54,607 bases of DNA from Kitasatospora phosalacinea (GCF_000717185.1 NZ_JNYE01000043.1:1-54607); one strand, 5' to 3'; shown: positions 7,736-16,036, numbered from the stretch's first letter. The notes: generated by a model from the letters alone, not told the origin. Translations and numbers: made by a program.

Positions 7736-8407
7736 TCAGGACGTGGAGGTCAGGTGTGCGTACACCACGGTGTTGGAGTCGTAGCCGGTGCGCCGGTCGT
7801 AGTGGCCGCCGCAGGTGATGACGCGCAGTTCGGCGCGGCCGGTGGGGGCGTACACCTCCGCGGCGGGGAAGGCGCTCTTCGGGTAGGAGCGCACCGCGTC
7901 GACGGTGAAGGTGGCGGTGCGGAGGTCCTGCCGGGTGACGGCGATGGTCAGGCCGGGGCGCAGCAGCCCGAGCCGGTACAGCACGCCGGGGCCGTGCTTG
8001 TCGTCGACGTGGCCGACGACCACGGCGGTGCCGTCCGCGCCGGGCGCGGGGGCGTCCCGGTACCAGCCGACCAGGTTCGGGCGGCCGACCGGCGGGGTCT
8101 CCAGGGCCCCGGTGGCGTCCAGGCCGAGCGGGGTGAACGCGGCGTTCACCGCGATGGACGGGATGCGCAGCCGCGCCGGGTCGGACGGGCCCAGTGCCGG
8201 GGCGTCCGGGACGGTCGGCGAGGGGCTGGGGGAGGGCACCGCCCGGGCGGGGGCCGAGGACGGCGGCGGGGCGGACGGCGGCGGGGGCGGCTGGGAGGTG
8301 GTCAGCCCGTCGTCGACCAGCCAGGCGCCGCACAGCAGCGCGACGACCGCGGTGCCGAACCGTAGCCGGTCGGCACCGCGGGAGCGTCGGTGGGTGGTGC
8401 GGGTCAA
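7736..8407 (-). CDS. Class F sortase
   Basis: 223 residues from a TTG (complement of 8405-8407) that overlaps the TGA of the preceding gene as TTGA. There is no ATG or GTG in frame between that point and the catalytic domain. One N-terminal membrane span (FGTAVVALLCGAWLV, about residues 17-31) is followed by a Pro/Ser-rich linker to about residue 72, then the sortase barrel (RLRIPSIAVNAAFTPLG, NLVGWYRDAPAPG). The catalytic triad is H133 in VVVGHVDDKHG, C199 in RVITCGG, and an Arg among R205/R206 in HYDRRTGYDSN. Sortases transpeptidate surface proteins onto cell-wall or pilin nucleophiles. Translational coupling to the anchored protein upstream suggests that protein is its substrate or partner. 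Confidence 0.87.
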   Translation of the reverse strand: MTRTTHRRSRGADRLRFGTAVVALLCGAWLVDDGLTTSQPPPPPSAPPPSSAPARAVPSPSPSPTVPDAPALGPSDPARLRIPSIAVNAAFTPLGLDATGALETPPVGRPNLVGWYRDAPAPGADGTAVVVGHVDDKHGPGVLYRLGLLRPGLTIAVTRQDLRTATFTVDAVRSYPKSAFPAAEVYAPTGRAELRVITCGGHYDRRTGYDSNTVVYAHLTSTS

Positions 8408-9108
8408 CGGCGGGAGCGGCGGCGCCGGCGCACGACCAGGTAGCCCGCCCCGGCGACCAGGGCGGCGCCGACGGTGACCTCCGCCGGGTTCAGGTCGCGC
8501 GAGGAGCCGCCCGCACCGGCCGCGACCCCGCCCTGCGGCCTCCGGCCCGGACCGCCGCCCTGCCCCGGACCGCCCGGCGGGGTCGACGGGGAGGAACTGG
8601 ACGACGGCGACGGGGACCCGCCGCCGCCGTCGTTGCCGACGGGCGAGGGCGAGCCGCTGGGCGGCGGGCTGCCCAGGTCGGGGCAGTCGACCATGAAGGT
8701 CTTGTGCTTGCCGTCGCCGGTCTCGCCCGCGAAGTTCCAGGTCAGCTGGTAGTGGCCGGTCGGCAGCGAGCGGGTCCCGGTCTGGCCGGTGCCGCCGGTC
8801 AGGGTCAGCTGCCCGGCGTCGACCTGGGCGTTGCCGGTCGGCGGCTGCTGGTCGATGTGCCAGGTCACCTGCTGCACGGTGTCGAAGTCGAAGGCGTCCA
8901 GGTAGAAGGTGCAGACCTTCGGCTGGTTCTGGTGGGCGTCGGACAGCGTGCCGACGATGTGGATCTTGACGTCGCCGTTGTCGCCGGGCGCGGCGTGCGC
9001 GGGGGCGGCGAACACGGCCAGCGGCAGGACGGCCGCACCGGCGAGCGCGGCCGCGCGCAGCGGCAGCAGGCGCCGTCCGGTCGGGGTCGGGGACGGGGTC
9101 GGGGTCAT
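8404..9108 (-). CDS. Secreted, C-terminally anchored protein; putative sortase partner
   Basis: 234 residues from ATG (complement of 9106-9108), with GGAG six bases upstream. Signal peptide about residues 1-40 (RRLLPLRAAALAGAAVLPLAVFAAPAHA). A compact domain of about 120 residues follows (VKIHIVGTLSDAHQNQPKVCTFYLDAFDFD, HYQLTWNFAG, FMVDCPD) with two Cys residues that could pair. Then comes a Ser/Pro/Gly-rich stalk, a hydrophobic helix (TVGAALVAGAGYLVV) and a basic tail RRRRRSRR. That layout matches sortase substrates, but there is no LPxTG or LAxTG; the residues before the helix read DLNPAEV. It may be processed at an unusual motif or simply remain membrane-anchored. Confidence 0.7.
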   Translation of the reverse strand: MTPTPSPTPTGRRLLPLRAAALAGAAVLPLAVFAAPAHAAPGDNGDVKIHIVGTLSDAHQNQPKVCTFYLDAFDFDTVQQVTWHIDQQPPTGNAQVDAGQLTLTGGTGQTGTRSLPTGHYQLTWNFAGETGDGKHKTFMVDCPDLGSPPPSGSPSPVGNDGGGGSPSPSSSSSPSTPPGGPGQGGGPGRRPQGGVAAGAGGSSRDLNPAEVTVGAALVAGAGYLVVRRRRRSRR

Positions 9109-9287
9109 GGGGGCTCCGGGGGTGGTGGCGGGGGAGGGACGGGGGCTGCCGGCACGGCGCCGACACCCCCCGAGGGTCCTCGCCACGGCCTGACGGCCCG
9201 TCACAACACACCCGAACCGGTACGACGTTTCCCCCCGACGGCCGATCCCCGGCGTGTCAGGGCGGCAGCCCCGGGCGGTGTGCGCCG

Positions 9288-10535
9288 TCAGGCGGCGGAC
9301 CTGCGGCGGCGGAGGCGGGGCGGGCGCAGGCGTTCGCCGCGGACGAAGCGGCGCAGGCGGGGGAGGCGTGAGAAGCGGGTGCGGTTGGCGACGGAGGCGC
9401 GGTCGAGTTCCTCCATCAGGCGGCGGCCGCGGTGCTCCAGGTCGAGCTCGTCCAGGATGCGGTCGACCTCGGCGAGCAGGGAGCCGTGCAACTGCCAGGC
9501 TTCGGGGGTCTCCTGGACGCGGCGCAGCAGGAGCTGGGCGACGTTCTCGCGGCAGGCCCAGGCGGCGGAGAGCTCGGCGGTCAGGCGCTGCTCGGCCTCC
9601 TCCGCGTTGCGGCTGACCTGGGTGGTGACCAGCACCGCGAAGCTGACCAGCGCGCCGCCGACGTGCTCGAACAGCTCCTCCAGGGCCACCGACACGTCGT
9701 CGGGGAAGAGCCGCTCGCCCGGGCCGCGGCGCTTGGCCAGGTCGGTGAGCGAGCGGGCGATGACCCGGATGACGACCACGCAGATCTCCAGCGTGTCCAG
9801 GCCGGTGCGCAGGACCAGCCGGGAGAGCAGGCCCTCGCTGATCCGCGGGTTCAGCCGCAGGCTGTCCTCGGCCTGCCGCAGTGCCCCGTCCACCTCGGTG
9901 ATCGCCTGGTCCAGCCGCCGGGCCTCGTGCAGCCGCTCGGCGGCCCGCTCGACCGGCACCGGGCGGCCGAGCTCCTCGGCGAGGCCGAGCAGCAGGTGCC
10001 GGGCCCGGCGGGCCAGGTCCTCGATCGACTCGCCCGCCGTGTCGACCCACACCGGGGGCGCTATCACCAGGTTGAACAGCAGGCCGACGCTCGCGCCGAT
10101 CACCGTCTCCAGCACCCGGTCCCAGGCCTGCGTGGAGACCTGCGAGACGCCCAGGATCAGCATCGCGCTGATCGCGACCTCCTGGACGAACTCGTCCACC
10201 CGCACGAAGCGCCCGATCACCAGCGAGGCCAGGATGATCAGTCCCAGGCTCCACCAGGACAGCCCCACCACCGTCGAGAACCCGATCGCGATCAGCACCC
10301 CGACCACGACCGAGTTGACCCGCCGGATGCTGGTGGTCAGCGTCGAGTACACCGTCACCTGCACCACCAGCAGCGCCGTCAGCGGCGCGGTCAGCGGCAC
10401 CGGCTCCCGGCTCAGCCAGGTCGCCACCACGTACGACAGCGTCGCGGCGACCGTGGCCCGCACCGTCTGCACGACGAACGCGTCCTTGGCGCCGCGCCGC
10501 ACCACCGCCGCCACCGGCTCCGGAACGAAACGCAT
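9288..10535 (-). CDS. FUSC-family (aromatic acid exporter-like) membrane protein
   Basis: 415 residues from ATG (complement of 10533-10535). The first about 170 residues hold around five or six membrane helices (TVRATVAATLSYVVATWL, PLTALLVVQVTVYSTL, NSVVVGVLIAIGFSTVVGL, WWSLGLIILASLVIG, VLETVIGASVGLLFNLVIAPPVW). A long helical cytoplasmic part and a very basic tail (RLRRFVRGERLRPPRLRRRR) follow. This is the layout of FUSC/ArAE half-size proteins, thought to export aromatic acids or similar compounds by proton antiport. Substrate unknown. It is divergent from the MFS gene, with a palindrome between them. Confidence 0.82.
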   Translation of the reverse strand: MRFVPEPVAAVVRRGAKDAFVVQTVRATVAATLSYVVATWLSREPVPLTAPLTALLVVQVTVYSTLTTSIRRVNSVVVGVLIAIGFSTVVGLSWWSLGLIILASLVIGRFVRVDEFVQEVAISAMLILGVSQVSTQAWDRVLETVIGASVGLLFNLVIAPPVWVDTAGESIEDLARRARHLLLGLAEELGRPVPVERAAERLHEARRLDQAITEVDGALRQAEDSLRLNPRISEGLLSRLVLRTGLDTLEICVVVIRVIARSLTDLAKRRGPGERLFPDDVSVALEELFEHVGGALVSFAVLVTTQVSRNAEEAEQRLTAELSAAWACRENVAQLLLRRVQETPEAWQLHGSLLAEVDRILDELDLEHRGRRLMEELDRASVANRTRFSRLPRLRRFVRGERLRPPRLRRRRSAA

Positions 10536-10580
10536 GCAGCCCTTCTATCCCCGCCGGGCCCCGTTCACACCGCGTACGCG

Positions 10581-10595
10581 CTGACGCGACGTCAG
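10581..10595. promoter_or_regulatory. Palindromic operator candidate between divergent exporter genes
   Basis: CTGACG-CGA-CGTCAG, perfect 6-bp arms, in the 221-bp gap between the FUSC and MFS genes. It could bind a dimeric repressor controlling both, but no regulator gene is adjacent. Confidence 0.35.
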
Positions 10596-10756
10596 ACGGT
10601 GAGTCCCGGTCACAGGATGATCGCCTGTCTGGCTGCACCCGCGGCCCGCCGCGGACGATGGCGGCATCGGACGCCCAAGCCCCCCGCGCGGCCGAACGCG
10701 TCCGCGGTCCGAGGACGCGCCGCGCGATCCGACGACCGGACGAGGTGGTGGTCGCC

Positions 10757-12535
10757 GTGAGCGACGTCTCCGACCTGACCGAGCGCGGGCGCACCCAGGC
10801 GGCGCCCGCCCCCGAAGCACTGCGGCCACTGCGCTACGCCGGGGTGTTCGCGCTGCTGTTCCTGTTCGGCACCGAGACCTTCCTGGTCTCCCCGCTGCTG
10901 CCGACCATCGCCGAGTCGATCGGCACCACCGAGGCCGCCGCCGCCTCCACCGTCACCGCGTACGTGCTGGTGTACGCGGTCTTCGCCCCGTTCCTCGGCC
11001 TGCTCAGCGACCGGTTCGGCCGCCGCCGCACCCTGCTCGCGGGCGGGCTGCTGTTCGTGCTGTCCAACGCGGCGGCCGCGCTCTCCACCGACCTCACCCT
11101 GCTGGTGCTCTCCCGCGCCCTGGCCGGGCTGGCCGCCGCGGCCGCCGGACCGGCGATCTGGGCGCACATCGCCGAGACCGCCCCCGAGGCGGTGCGCGGC
11201 CGCGCCCTCGGGCTCGGCATGGCGCTGTTCTCCACCGGCCAGGTCGTCGGCGTGCCGCTGGGCGGGGTGCTGGCCGGGGCGGCGGGCTGGCGGGCCGCGT
11301 TCTGGGCGCTCGCGATCGGCACCCTCGCCGCGCTCGCGCTGCTCACCCGGCAGGTCGCCCCCGCGAAGGGCAGCGCGGCGCCGGGCGGGGCCGTCCGGGC
11401 GGTCCTGGGCGGCTGGCGCGACCCGGTGCTGCGGCGCGCGCTGCTGGTCAACACCGTCTTCAACGCGGCCAACCTGGGCGCGTACACCTTCCTCGGCGCC
11501 GTGCTCGACCGCCGCTTCGACCTGTCGGTGCAGGCGCTCGGCCTGGTCGGCGTGCTGGTCGGCGCGGGCAGCGTGGCCGGTTCGCTGGTCGGCGGGCGCC
11601 TCGGCGACCGGGCCCGCGGCGCGGGCCGCACCGACCTGCCGCTGCTCGCCCTGTGGGCCCTGCTGCTCGCCGCGGGCATCGCCCTCGCCACCAGCGCCCC
11701 CGGCCTGCCGCTGTCCCTGCTGGGCGTGCTGGTCTGGTTCACCGCCAGCGGCGCCTTCGTCACCGACCAGCAGACCCTGGCCGGCAGCGTCGCCCCCGCC
11801 CACCGCGCCACCTCCAGCGCCTGGCTGACCTCCACCATGTACGCGGGCACCGGCCTGGGCGCGTGGGCGGTCGGCGCGTTCGCCGACGTCACCCGCGGCG
11901 CGCTGCTGGTCGGCACCGGCCTGGCGCTGGTCGCCGCGGCGGGCGCGTGGGCGGTCTCGCGCGGCCTGAAGCAGAACGCACAGGGCTTGTCCGACGGTCC
12001 GCGCGCTGATGCGACGCGGACCGTCGGACAAGCCCTGGACAGCCGGGACCGGGGACGGTCACCAGCGGTACCAGCGGTGGCGGCCGCCGGACGGGTGCGC
12101 GCCGCGGGCCGCGAAACCGATCAGCCAGAACACCAGGACGACCACGGCGGCCAACCAGAGGATCTTCACCGCGAAACCGGCACCGAACAGCAGCAGGGCG
12201 AGGAGCAGGACCAGCAGCAGGGGAACCACGACGACCTCCCGGGACTCGAATTGTCACGGCCTCTGCTGCCCGGGGCCGCGGCGGATATTCGGGGGAATCT
12301 TCCGGCGGATCCGGGGCACCAGACCGTCCGTCAGCGAGGAACCGACAGCCGGGAGGCGGACATGACGACGGGTGACAAGGCCGGGAACACCGGCGAGAAG
12401 ATCAAGGGCGCCGTCAAGGAGAAGGCCGGCAAGGCCGTCGGCAACGAGCGCCTGGAGGCGGAGGGCCGGGCCGAGCAGGCCAAGGCCGACCTCAAGCAGG
12501 CCGGGGAGAACGTCAAGGACGCCTTCCGGCGCTGA
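10757..12535 (+). CDS. MFS drug-efflux-type transporter whose frame has no stop before CsbD
   Basis: GTG 10757 is chosen because GAGGTGG lies just upstream; ATG 10658 is an alternative. About 405 residues form a 12-helix major facilitator: SPLLPTIAESIG, the motif-A loop LLSDRFGRRRTLL, LALSRALAG-type helix 4, and a last helix near GTGLALVAAAGAWAV. It resembles arabinose/chloramphenicol-type proton antiporters of the DHA1 group. After AVSRGLKQ the frame simply continues: through the perfect hairpin at 11981-12037, then antisense to the small hydrophobic protein gene as a Gln/Glu/Asp-rich stretch, and finally in frame into CsbD, ending at 12535 (592 residues). A TGA at 11967 in another frame suggests the natural end was lost by a frameshift, real or technical. 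Confidence 0.75.
   Translation: MSDVSDLTERGRTQAAPAPEALRPLRYAGVFALLFLFGTETFLVSPLLPTIAESIGTTEAAAASTVTAYVLVYAVFAPFLGLLSDRFGRRRTLLAGGLLFVLSNAAAALSTDLTLLVLSRALAGLAAAAAGPAIWAHIAETAPEAVRGRALGLGMALFSTGQVVGVPLGGVLAGAAGWRAAFWALAIGTLAALALLTRQVAPAKGSAAPGGAVRAVLGGWRDPVLRRALLVNTVFNAANLGAYTFLGAVLDRRFDLSVQALGLVGVLVGAGSVAGSLVGGRLGDRARGAGRTDLPLLALWALLLAAGIALATSAPGLPLSLLGVLVWFTASGAFVTDQQTLAGSVAPAHRATSSAWLTSTMYAGTGLGAWAVGAFADVTRGALLVGTGLALVAAAGAWAVSRGLKQNAQGLSDGPRADATRTVGQALDSRDRGRSPAVPAVAAAGRVRAAGRETDQPEHQDDHGGQPEDLHRETGTEQQQGEEQDQQQGNHDDLPGLELSRPLLPGAAADIRGNLPADPGHQTVRQRGTDSREADMTTGDKAGNTGEKIKGAVKEKAGKAVGNERLEAEGRAEQAKADLKQAGENVKDAFRR
11981..12037. terminator. Very strong bidirectional terminator hairpin
   Basis: Perfect 23-bp stem (11981-12003 with 12015-12037) and an 11-nt loop, between the MFS region and the convergent hydrophobic-protein gene ending at 12059. 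It lies inside the open MFS frame. Confidence 0.85.
12059..12229 (-). CDS. Small hydrophobic membrane protein
   Basis: 56 residues from GTG (complement of 12227-12229), with GGGAGG seven bases upstream. It reads VVPLLLVLLLALLLFGAGF, then AVKILWLAAVVVLVFWLIGF, then a polar tail GAHPSGGRHRWYRW. This is the pattern of the short two-hairpin hydrophobic proteins very common in streptomycetes, whose function is unknown. It is hidden because it lies opposite a long open frame. Codon use is G/C-saturated at third positions. It is convergent with the MFS gene and divergent from csbD, and such proteins often sit beside stress genes. Confidence 0.82.
   Translation of the reverse strand: MVPLLLVLLLALLLFGAGFAVKILWLAAVVVLVFWLIGFAARGAHPSGGRHRWYRW
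12362..12535 (+). CDS. CsbD-family stress protein
   Basis: 57 residues from ATG 12362, with GGGAGG at 12351-12356 five bases upstream. Sequence pattern DKAGNTGEKIKGAVKEKAGKAVGNERLEAEG is the CsbD signature: a small, charged, helical protein induced in general stress responses in Gram-positives and actinobacteria, with unknown biochemistry. Although it lies in frame with the upstream MFS frame, its own ribosome-binding site and family-typical length argue it is translated independently. A hairpin terminator follows. Confidence 0.85.
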   Translation: MTTGDKAGNTGEKIKGAVKEKAGKAVGNERLEAEGRAEQAKADLKQAGENVKDAFRR

Positions 12536-12556
12536 GCCGCCGACCTCCTCCGGGCC

Positions 12557-12582
12557 CCCGCTGCGCCGCAGGCGGCAGCGGG
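12557..12582 (+). terminator. Terminator-like hairpin after csbD
   Basis: Perfect 8-bp stem (12557-12564 with 12575-12582) and a 10-nt loop, 21 bases past the CsbD stop. Confidence 0.55.
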
Positions 12583-12846
12583 CACCGACGCCGTCCCGGC
12601 GTGATCCCACACCTCCGCCGCGGCGGTGCGGCCGGTGCAGCCCACCCGGCCGGGCAGGCCCCGGACACCGCACACCCTTCACCGGTGACGTTTCCGGGGC
12701 CGTGCCGCGCCCACGCCACGCCCCGCGCCGCGCCGCCCCGCCACGCCCCGCCCCCGCACGGAGCGTCCCCTGAGTGCTTCGACCCGGTACGAGGGGGCAA
12801 CCGGACGGTGCCCACAGGCCCGCGAGCGGAACGGACCGACGAGACC
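12583..12846. other. Intergenic region before the AI-2E family permease gene
   Basis: G/C-rich sequence. The AI-2E frame is open through it from 12601 but shows only Pro/Ala/His-rich low-complexity translation, so it is more likely promoter and leader than coding. No clear promoter hexamers were seen. Confidence 0.35.
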
Positions 12847-14016
12847 ATGAAGATGCCACCGGGACTGCGCGTCGTCAGCACCGCCGCCGCCGACGGGATC
12901 CGCCGACGGCTGCTGGTGCCCCCCGGCGCCGCCCCGACCGCGCCCGAGGCCGACCCCCCGCCGCCCGCGGCGCCCGGCCGGCGCTCCGCCCCGACCAGGC
13001 TGCCCGGGTTCTCCACCGGCCTGCGGCTGGCGCTCGGCGCACTCACCGGCTGGTTCCTCTTCCGCCAACTGCTGCGCCTGGAGGAGTTCCTGACCCTGCT
13101 GCTGCTCTCCGCCTTCCTCGCGGTGAGCATGGAGCCGGTGGTCGCCGCGCTGTGCCGGCGCCGACTGCGGCGCGGCTGGGCGGTGGCCGCCGTGCTCGGG
13201 GTCTTCCTGCTCCTGGCCGCGGGCTTCCTGCTGCTGGTGGTCCCCCCGGTGGGCCAGGAGGCCGGCGTGCTCGCCCGGCGCATCCCGCTCTGGCTCGATC
13301 AGGTGCACGACCACCACTCGGCGCTCGGCCGGATCGAGGACCGCTTCCACCTCGCCGAACAGGCCAAGAACGCCCTCGGCGGCAGCGGAGGCCCCGGTCT
13401 GATGGGCGGTGTGCTGGGCGCCGGGCGCCTGCTGCTGGACACCGTCACCTCGCTCACCGTGGTCGCCACCGTGACCCTGTACCTGATGGCCGGGATGCCC
13501 GACATCAAGGAGTTCTGCTACCGCTTCGTGAAGGGCAGCCGCCGCGGCCGGGCCCGCGAGCTCACCGAGGAGATCCTCACCCGCACCGGACGCTACATGC
13601 TCGGCAACCTGGTCACCTCCGCGATCGCGGGCCTGGCCACCGCGGTGTGGTGCGCCGCCGTCGGCGTGCCCTACGCCGCCGCCCTCGGCGTGTTCGTGGC
13701 CCTGATGGACCTGGTGCCGATCGTCGGCTCCACCATCGGCGGCATCGTCGTCAGCCTGGTCGCCCTCGCGGTCTCCTGGCCGGTGGCCCTGGCCACGGCC
13801 GGCTTCTACATCGGCTTCCGGCTGCTGGAGGACTACCTGATCATGCCGCGGACGATGAAGTTCGCCGTCGACGTCCACCCCTTCGTCACCATCGTGGCCG
13901 TTCTGGTCGGCGGCGCACTGCTGGGCATCGTCGGCGCCCTGGTCGCCGTCCCCGCCGCGGTCGCCCTCGGCCTGCTGCTGGACGAGTTCGTCTTCCCCCA
14001 CCTCGACCACCGCTGA
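12847..14016 (+). CDS. AI-2E transporter (PerM) family membrane protein
   Basis: 389 residues from ATG 12847. A Pro/Ala-rich cytosolic N-terminus of about 55 residues precedes the hydrophobic core: paired N-terminal helices (LALGALTGWFLFRQLL, FLTLLLLSAFLAVSMEPVV), AVAAVLGVFLLLAAGFLLLVVPPVG, a periplasmic helical segment, and the C-terminal bundle (LVTSAIAGLATAVWCAAVGVPYAAALGVFVALMDLVPIVGSTIGG). The PxxGxxxGG segment DLVPIVGSTIGG and the LVEDYLIMPR-like LLEDYLIMPRTM are family hallmarks. Family members have been linked to autoinducer or ion export; no substrate can be assigned here. Convergent with the GlxA-type regulator. Confidence 0.85.
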   Translation: MKMPPGLRVVSTAAADGIRRRLLVPPGAAPTAPEADPPPPAAPGRRSAPTRLPGFSTGLRLALGALTGWFLFRQLLRLEEFLTLLLLSAFLAVSMEPVVAALCRRRLRRGWAVAAVLGVFLLLAAGFLLLVVPPVGQEAGVLARRIPLWLDQVHDHHSALGRIEDRFHLAEQAKNALGGSGGPGLMGGVLGAGRLLLDTVTSLTVVATVTLYLMAGMPDIKEFCYRFVKGSRRGRARELTEEILTRTGRYMLGNLVTSAIAGLATAVWCAAVGVPYAAALGVFVALMDLVPIVGSTIGGIVVSLVALAVSWPVALATAGFYIGFRLLEDYLIMPRTMKFAVDVHPFVTIVAVLVGGALLGIVGALVAVPAAVALGLLLDEFVFPHLDHR

Positions 14017-14063
14017 CCGGCCCGGCCCGGCGGCGGGCGCCCGGGAGGATCCGAAAGGGGGGC

Positions 14064-15014
14064 TCAGGCGCGGTCGGGGCGGCGGAAGGCGTTGCGGTAG
14101 GCGGCCGGGGTCGTGCCGAGGTGGCGGCCCAGGTGCTGGCGGAGGGACTCGCCGGAGCCCAGGCCGCTGCGGTCGGCGACCTGGTCGACGGTGAGGTCGG
14201 TGGTCTCCAGGAGTTCGCGGGCCCGCAGCAGGCGCTGCTGGAGCAGCCACTGGAAGGGGGTGGTGCCGGTCTCGGCGGCGAAGCGGCGGGTCAGGGTCCG
14301 CACGCTGGTGCGGGCCCGGGCGGCGAGCTCGGCGAGGGAGATCGGCCGGTCGAGGTGCTGCAGGGCCCAGACGCGGGCGGCGTCGAGCGGGGAGTCGGTG
14401 CGGGCGGGCAGCGGGGTGCTGACGAACTGGGCCTGGCCGCCCCGGCGGACGGGGGTGACGACGGCGGCGCGGGCGGCCGCGTTGGCGACGGCCGCGCCGT
14501 GGTCGGAGGCGATCAGGTGCAGGCACAGGTCGAGGCCGGCGGCGGATCCCGCGCCGGTGACCACCGGGCCGTCCACGGCGAACAGCCGGTCGGCGTCCAC
14601 CCGGACGGCGGGGAAGGCGCGTTGCAGTTCGTCGGCGAGGCCCCAGTGGGTGGTGGCGGTGCGGCCGTCGAGCAGTCCGGCCTGGGCGAGGACGAAGGCG
14701 CCGGTGCAGATCGAGGCGATCCGCTTGCCCGCGGCGGCGGCCTGCCGCAGGGCGTCGAGCGCGGCCGGGTCGGCGTCGTGGCGGCTGGCGGTGGAGGGGA
14801 CGACCACGGTGTCCGCGGCGGCGACGGCCTCCAAGCCGTGCCGGACGACGACGTCGATGCCGCCGTGCCCGGGCAGCACCCCGGGCACGGGCGTGCAGAC
14901 CGTGACGGTGTAGCAGGGGCGCCCGTCCGAGACCGCGGCGTCGAACAGCACCGAGGGCATGGACAGGTCGAAGGGCTTGACGGGCGGGACGGCCAGGACG
15001 GCGACGCGGTGCAT
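14064..15014 (-). CDS. GlxA-type AraC-family transcriptional regulator
   Basis: 316 residues from ATG (complement of 15012-15014), with AAGGA seven bases upstream. The N-terminal half is a DJ-1/PfpI class I amidotransferase-like domain (HRVAVLAVPPVKPFDLSMP, nucleophile-elbow Cys in ASICTGAFVLAQAGLL). The C-terminal half is an AraC double helix-turn-helix (ISLAELAARARTSVRTLTRRFAAETGTTPFQWL, LTVDQVADRSGLGSGESLRQHLGRHLGTTPAAYRNAF). These proteins are cytosolic DNA-binding regulators sensing small molecules. It is transcribed divergently from the reductase gene with 122 bases between starts, so it probably regulates that gene. Confidence 0.9.
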   Translation of the reverse strand: MHRVAVLAVPPVKPFDLSMPSVLFDAAVSDGRPCYTVTVCTPVPGVLPGHGGIDVVVRHGLEAVAAADTVVVPSTASRHDADPAALDALRQAAAAGKRIASICTGAFVLAQAGLLDGRTATTHWGLADELQRAFPAVRVDADRLFAVDGPVVTGAGSAAGLDLCLHLIASDHGAAVANAAARAAVVTPVRRGGQAQFVSTPLPARTDSPLDAARVWALQHLDRPISLAELAARARTSVRTLTRRFAAETGTTPFQWLLQQRLLRARELLETTDLTVDQVADRSGLGSGESLRQHLGRHLGTTPAAYRNAFRRPDRA

Positions 15015-15033
15015 GGCTGGATCCTTGGACTCC

Positions 15034-15049
15034 GTGGCTATCGGGCCAC
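15034..15049. promoter_or_regulatory. Inverted repeat in the GlxA/epimerase divergent promoter
   Basis: GTGGC-TATCGG-GCCAC, perfect 5-bp arms, 20 bases before the regulator start. Plausible autoregulatory operator. Confidence 0.3.
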
Positions 15050-15136
15050 TGACCCTACTCCCCTCCCGCACGGCAGAGTTGGCCGGGCGGAGGGTCCCCG
15101 CGACCACGATCCCCACCTGAGCGAGGAGGCACCACC

Positions 15137-16033
15137 ATGGCCGGAGCAGTCGTCATCGGAGCGGGCGCGACCGGGGCCGCGACCGCCAGGCAGCTGGCCG
15201 AACGCGGCGAGCAGGTCCGCCTGGTGACCCGCGGGGGCGGCGGACCGGAGCACCCGGGCATCGAGCGGATCGCCCTGGACGCGGGCCGCACCGGGGAGTT
15301 GGCCGAGGTGCTGGCCGGGGCGGACACCGTCTTCAACGCCGCCATGACCGCGTACCACACCTGGCCGCAGACCATGCCGCCGCTGTTCGACTCGATCCTC
15401 GCGGCGACCGAGCGGGCCGGGGCCGACTACGTGATGCTCGGCAACCTGTACGGCTACGGGCCGACCGCGGGCCCGGTGACCGAGCGGACCCCGCTGCTGG
15501 CCCGCACCCGCAAGGGGCGGGTGCGCGCCGAGCTGTGGCGGCGGGCCGAGCGGGCGCACGCCGAGGGGCGGCTGCGGGTCACCGAGGTGCGGGCCGGGCA
15601 GTACCTGGGCGCGGGCGCGCTCTCGCCGTTCACGCTGCTGGTGGCGCCCCGGGTCCTGGACGGCGAACTCGCCCTGGTGCACGGCGACCCCGACGCGGCG
15701 CACTCCTTCTCGTACACCGAGGACGTCGCCGCGGCGCTGGTCGCGGTCGCCCGCGACGACCGGGCCTGGGGGCGGCCCTGGCACGCCCCGGTGATCACCA
15801 CCACGGTGCGGGCCGCCGCGACCGAACTGGCCGCGCTGCACGGGGCGCCCGAGCCGCGCCTGGAGCAGCTCGGCGAACGGGAGTTGGCGCTGCTGGCGTT
15901 CGGCGACCCGCTGTGGCGGGAGTTCGCGGAGATGGGCTACATGGCGGAGCGGCCGTTCGTGGTGGACGACGGCGAGCTGCGCGCGGCCTTCGGGCTGGAG
16001 GCCGCGCCGCTGCGCACGGCACTGGCGGGCTGA
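15137..16033 (+). CDS. NAD(P)-dependent epimerase/reductase-like protein
   Basis: 298 residues from ATG 15137, with GAGGAGG upstream. N-terminal Rossmann motif GAVVIGAGATGAATARQLAERG (GxGxxG), LVTRGGGG after beta-2, and DTVFNAAMTAYHTWPQ in the position of the SDR cofactor loop. YGYGP replaces the usual YxxxK region, so this is an atypical/extended SDR of the NAD-dependent epimerase/dehydratase group. The C-terminal half (SPFTLLVAPRVLDG, HSFSYTEDVAAALVAVA) fits family members that reduce carbonyls or act as NmrA-like sensors. Substrate unknown. Divergent regulator and convergent MmyB-like gene; the stops of the latter two are three bases apart. Confidence 0.8.
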   Translation: MAGAVVIGAGATGAATARQLAERGEQVRLVTRGGGGPEHPGIERIALDAGRTGELAEVLAGADTVFNAAMTAYHTWPQTMPPLFDSILAATERAGADYVMLGNLYGYGPTAGPVTERTPLLARTRKGRVRAELWRRAERAHAEGRLRVTEVRAGQYLGAGALSPFTLLVAPRVLDGELALVHGDPDAAHSFSYTEDVAAALVAVARDDRAWGRPWHAPVITTTVRAAATELAALHGAPEPRLEQLGERELALLAFGDPLWREFAEMGYMAERPFVVDDGELRAAFGLEAAPLRTALAG

Positions 16034-16036
16034 GGC

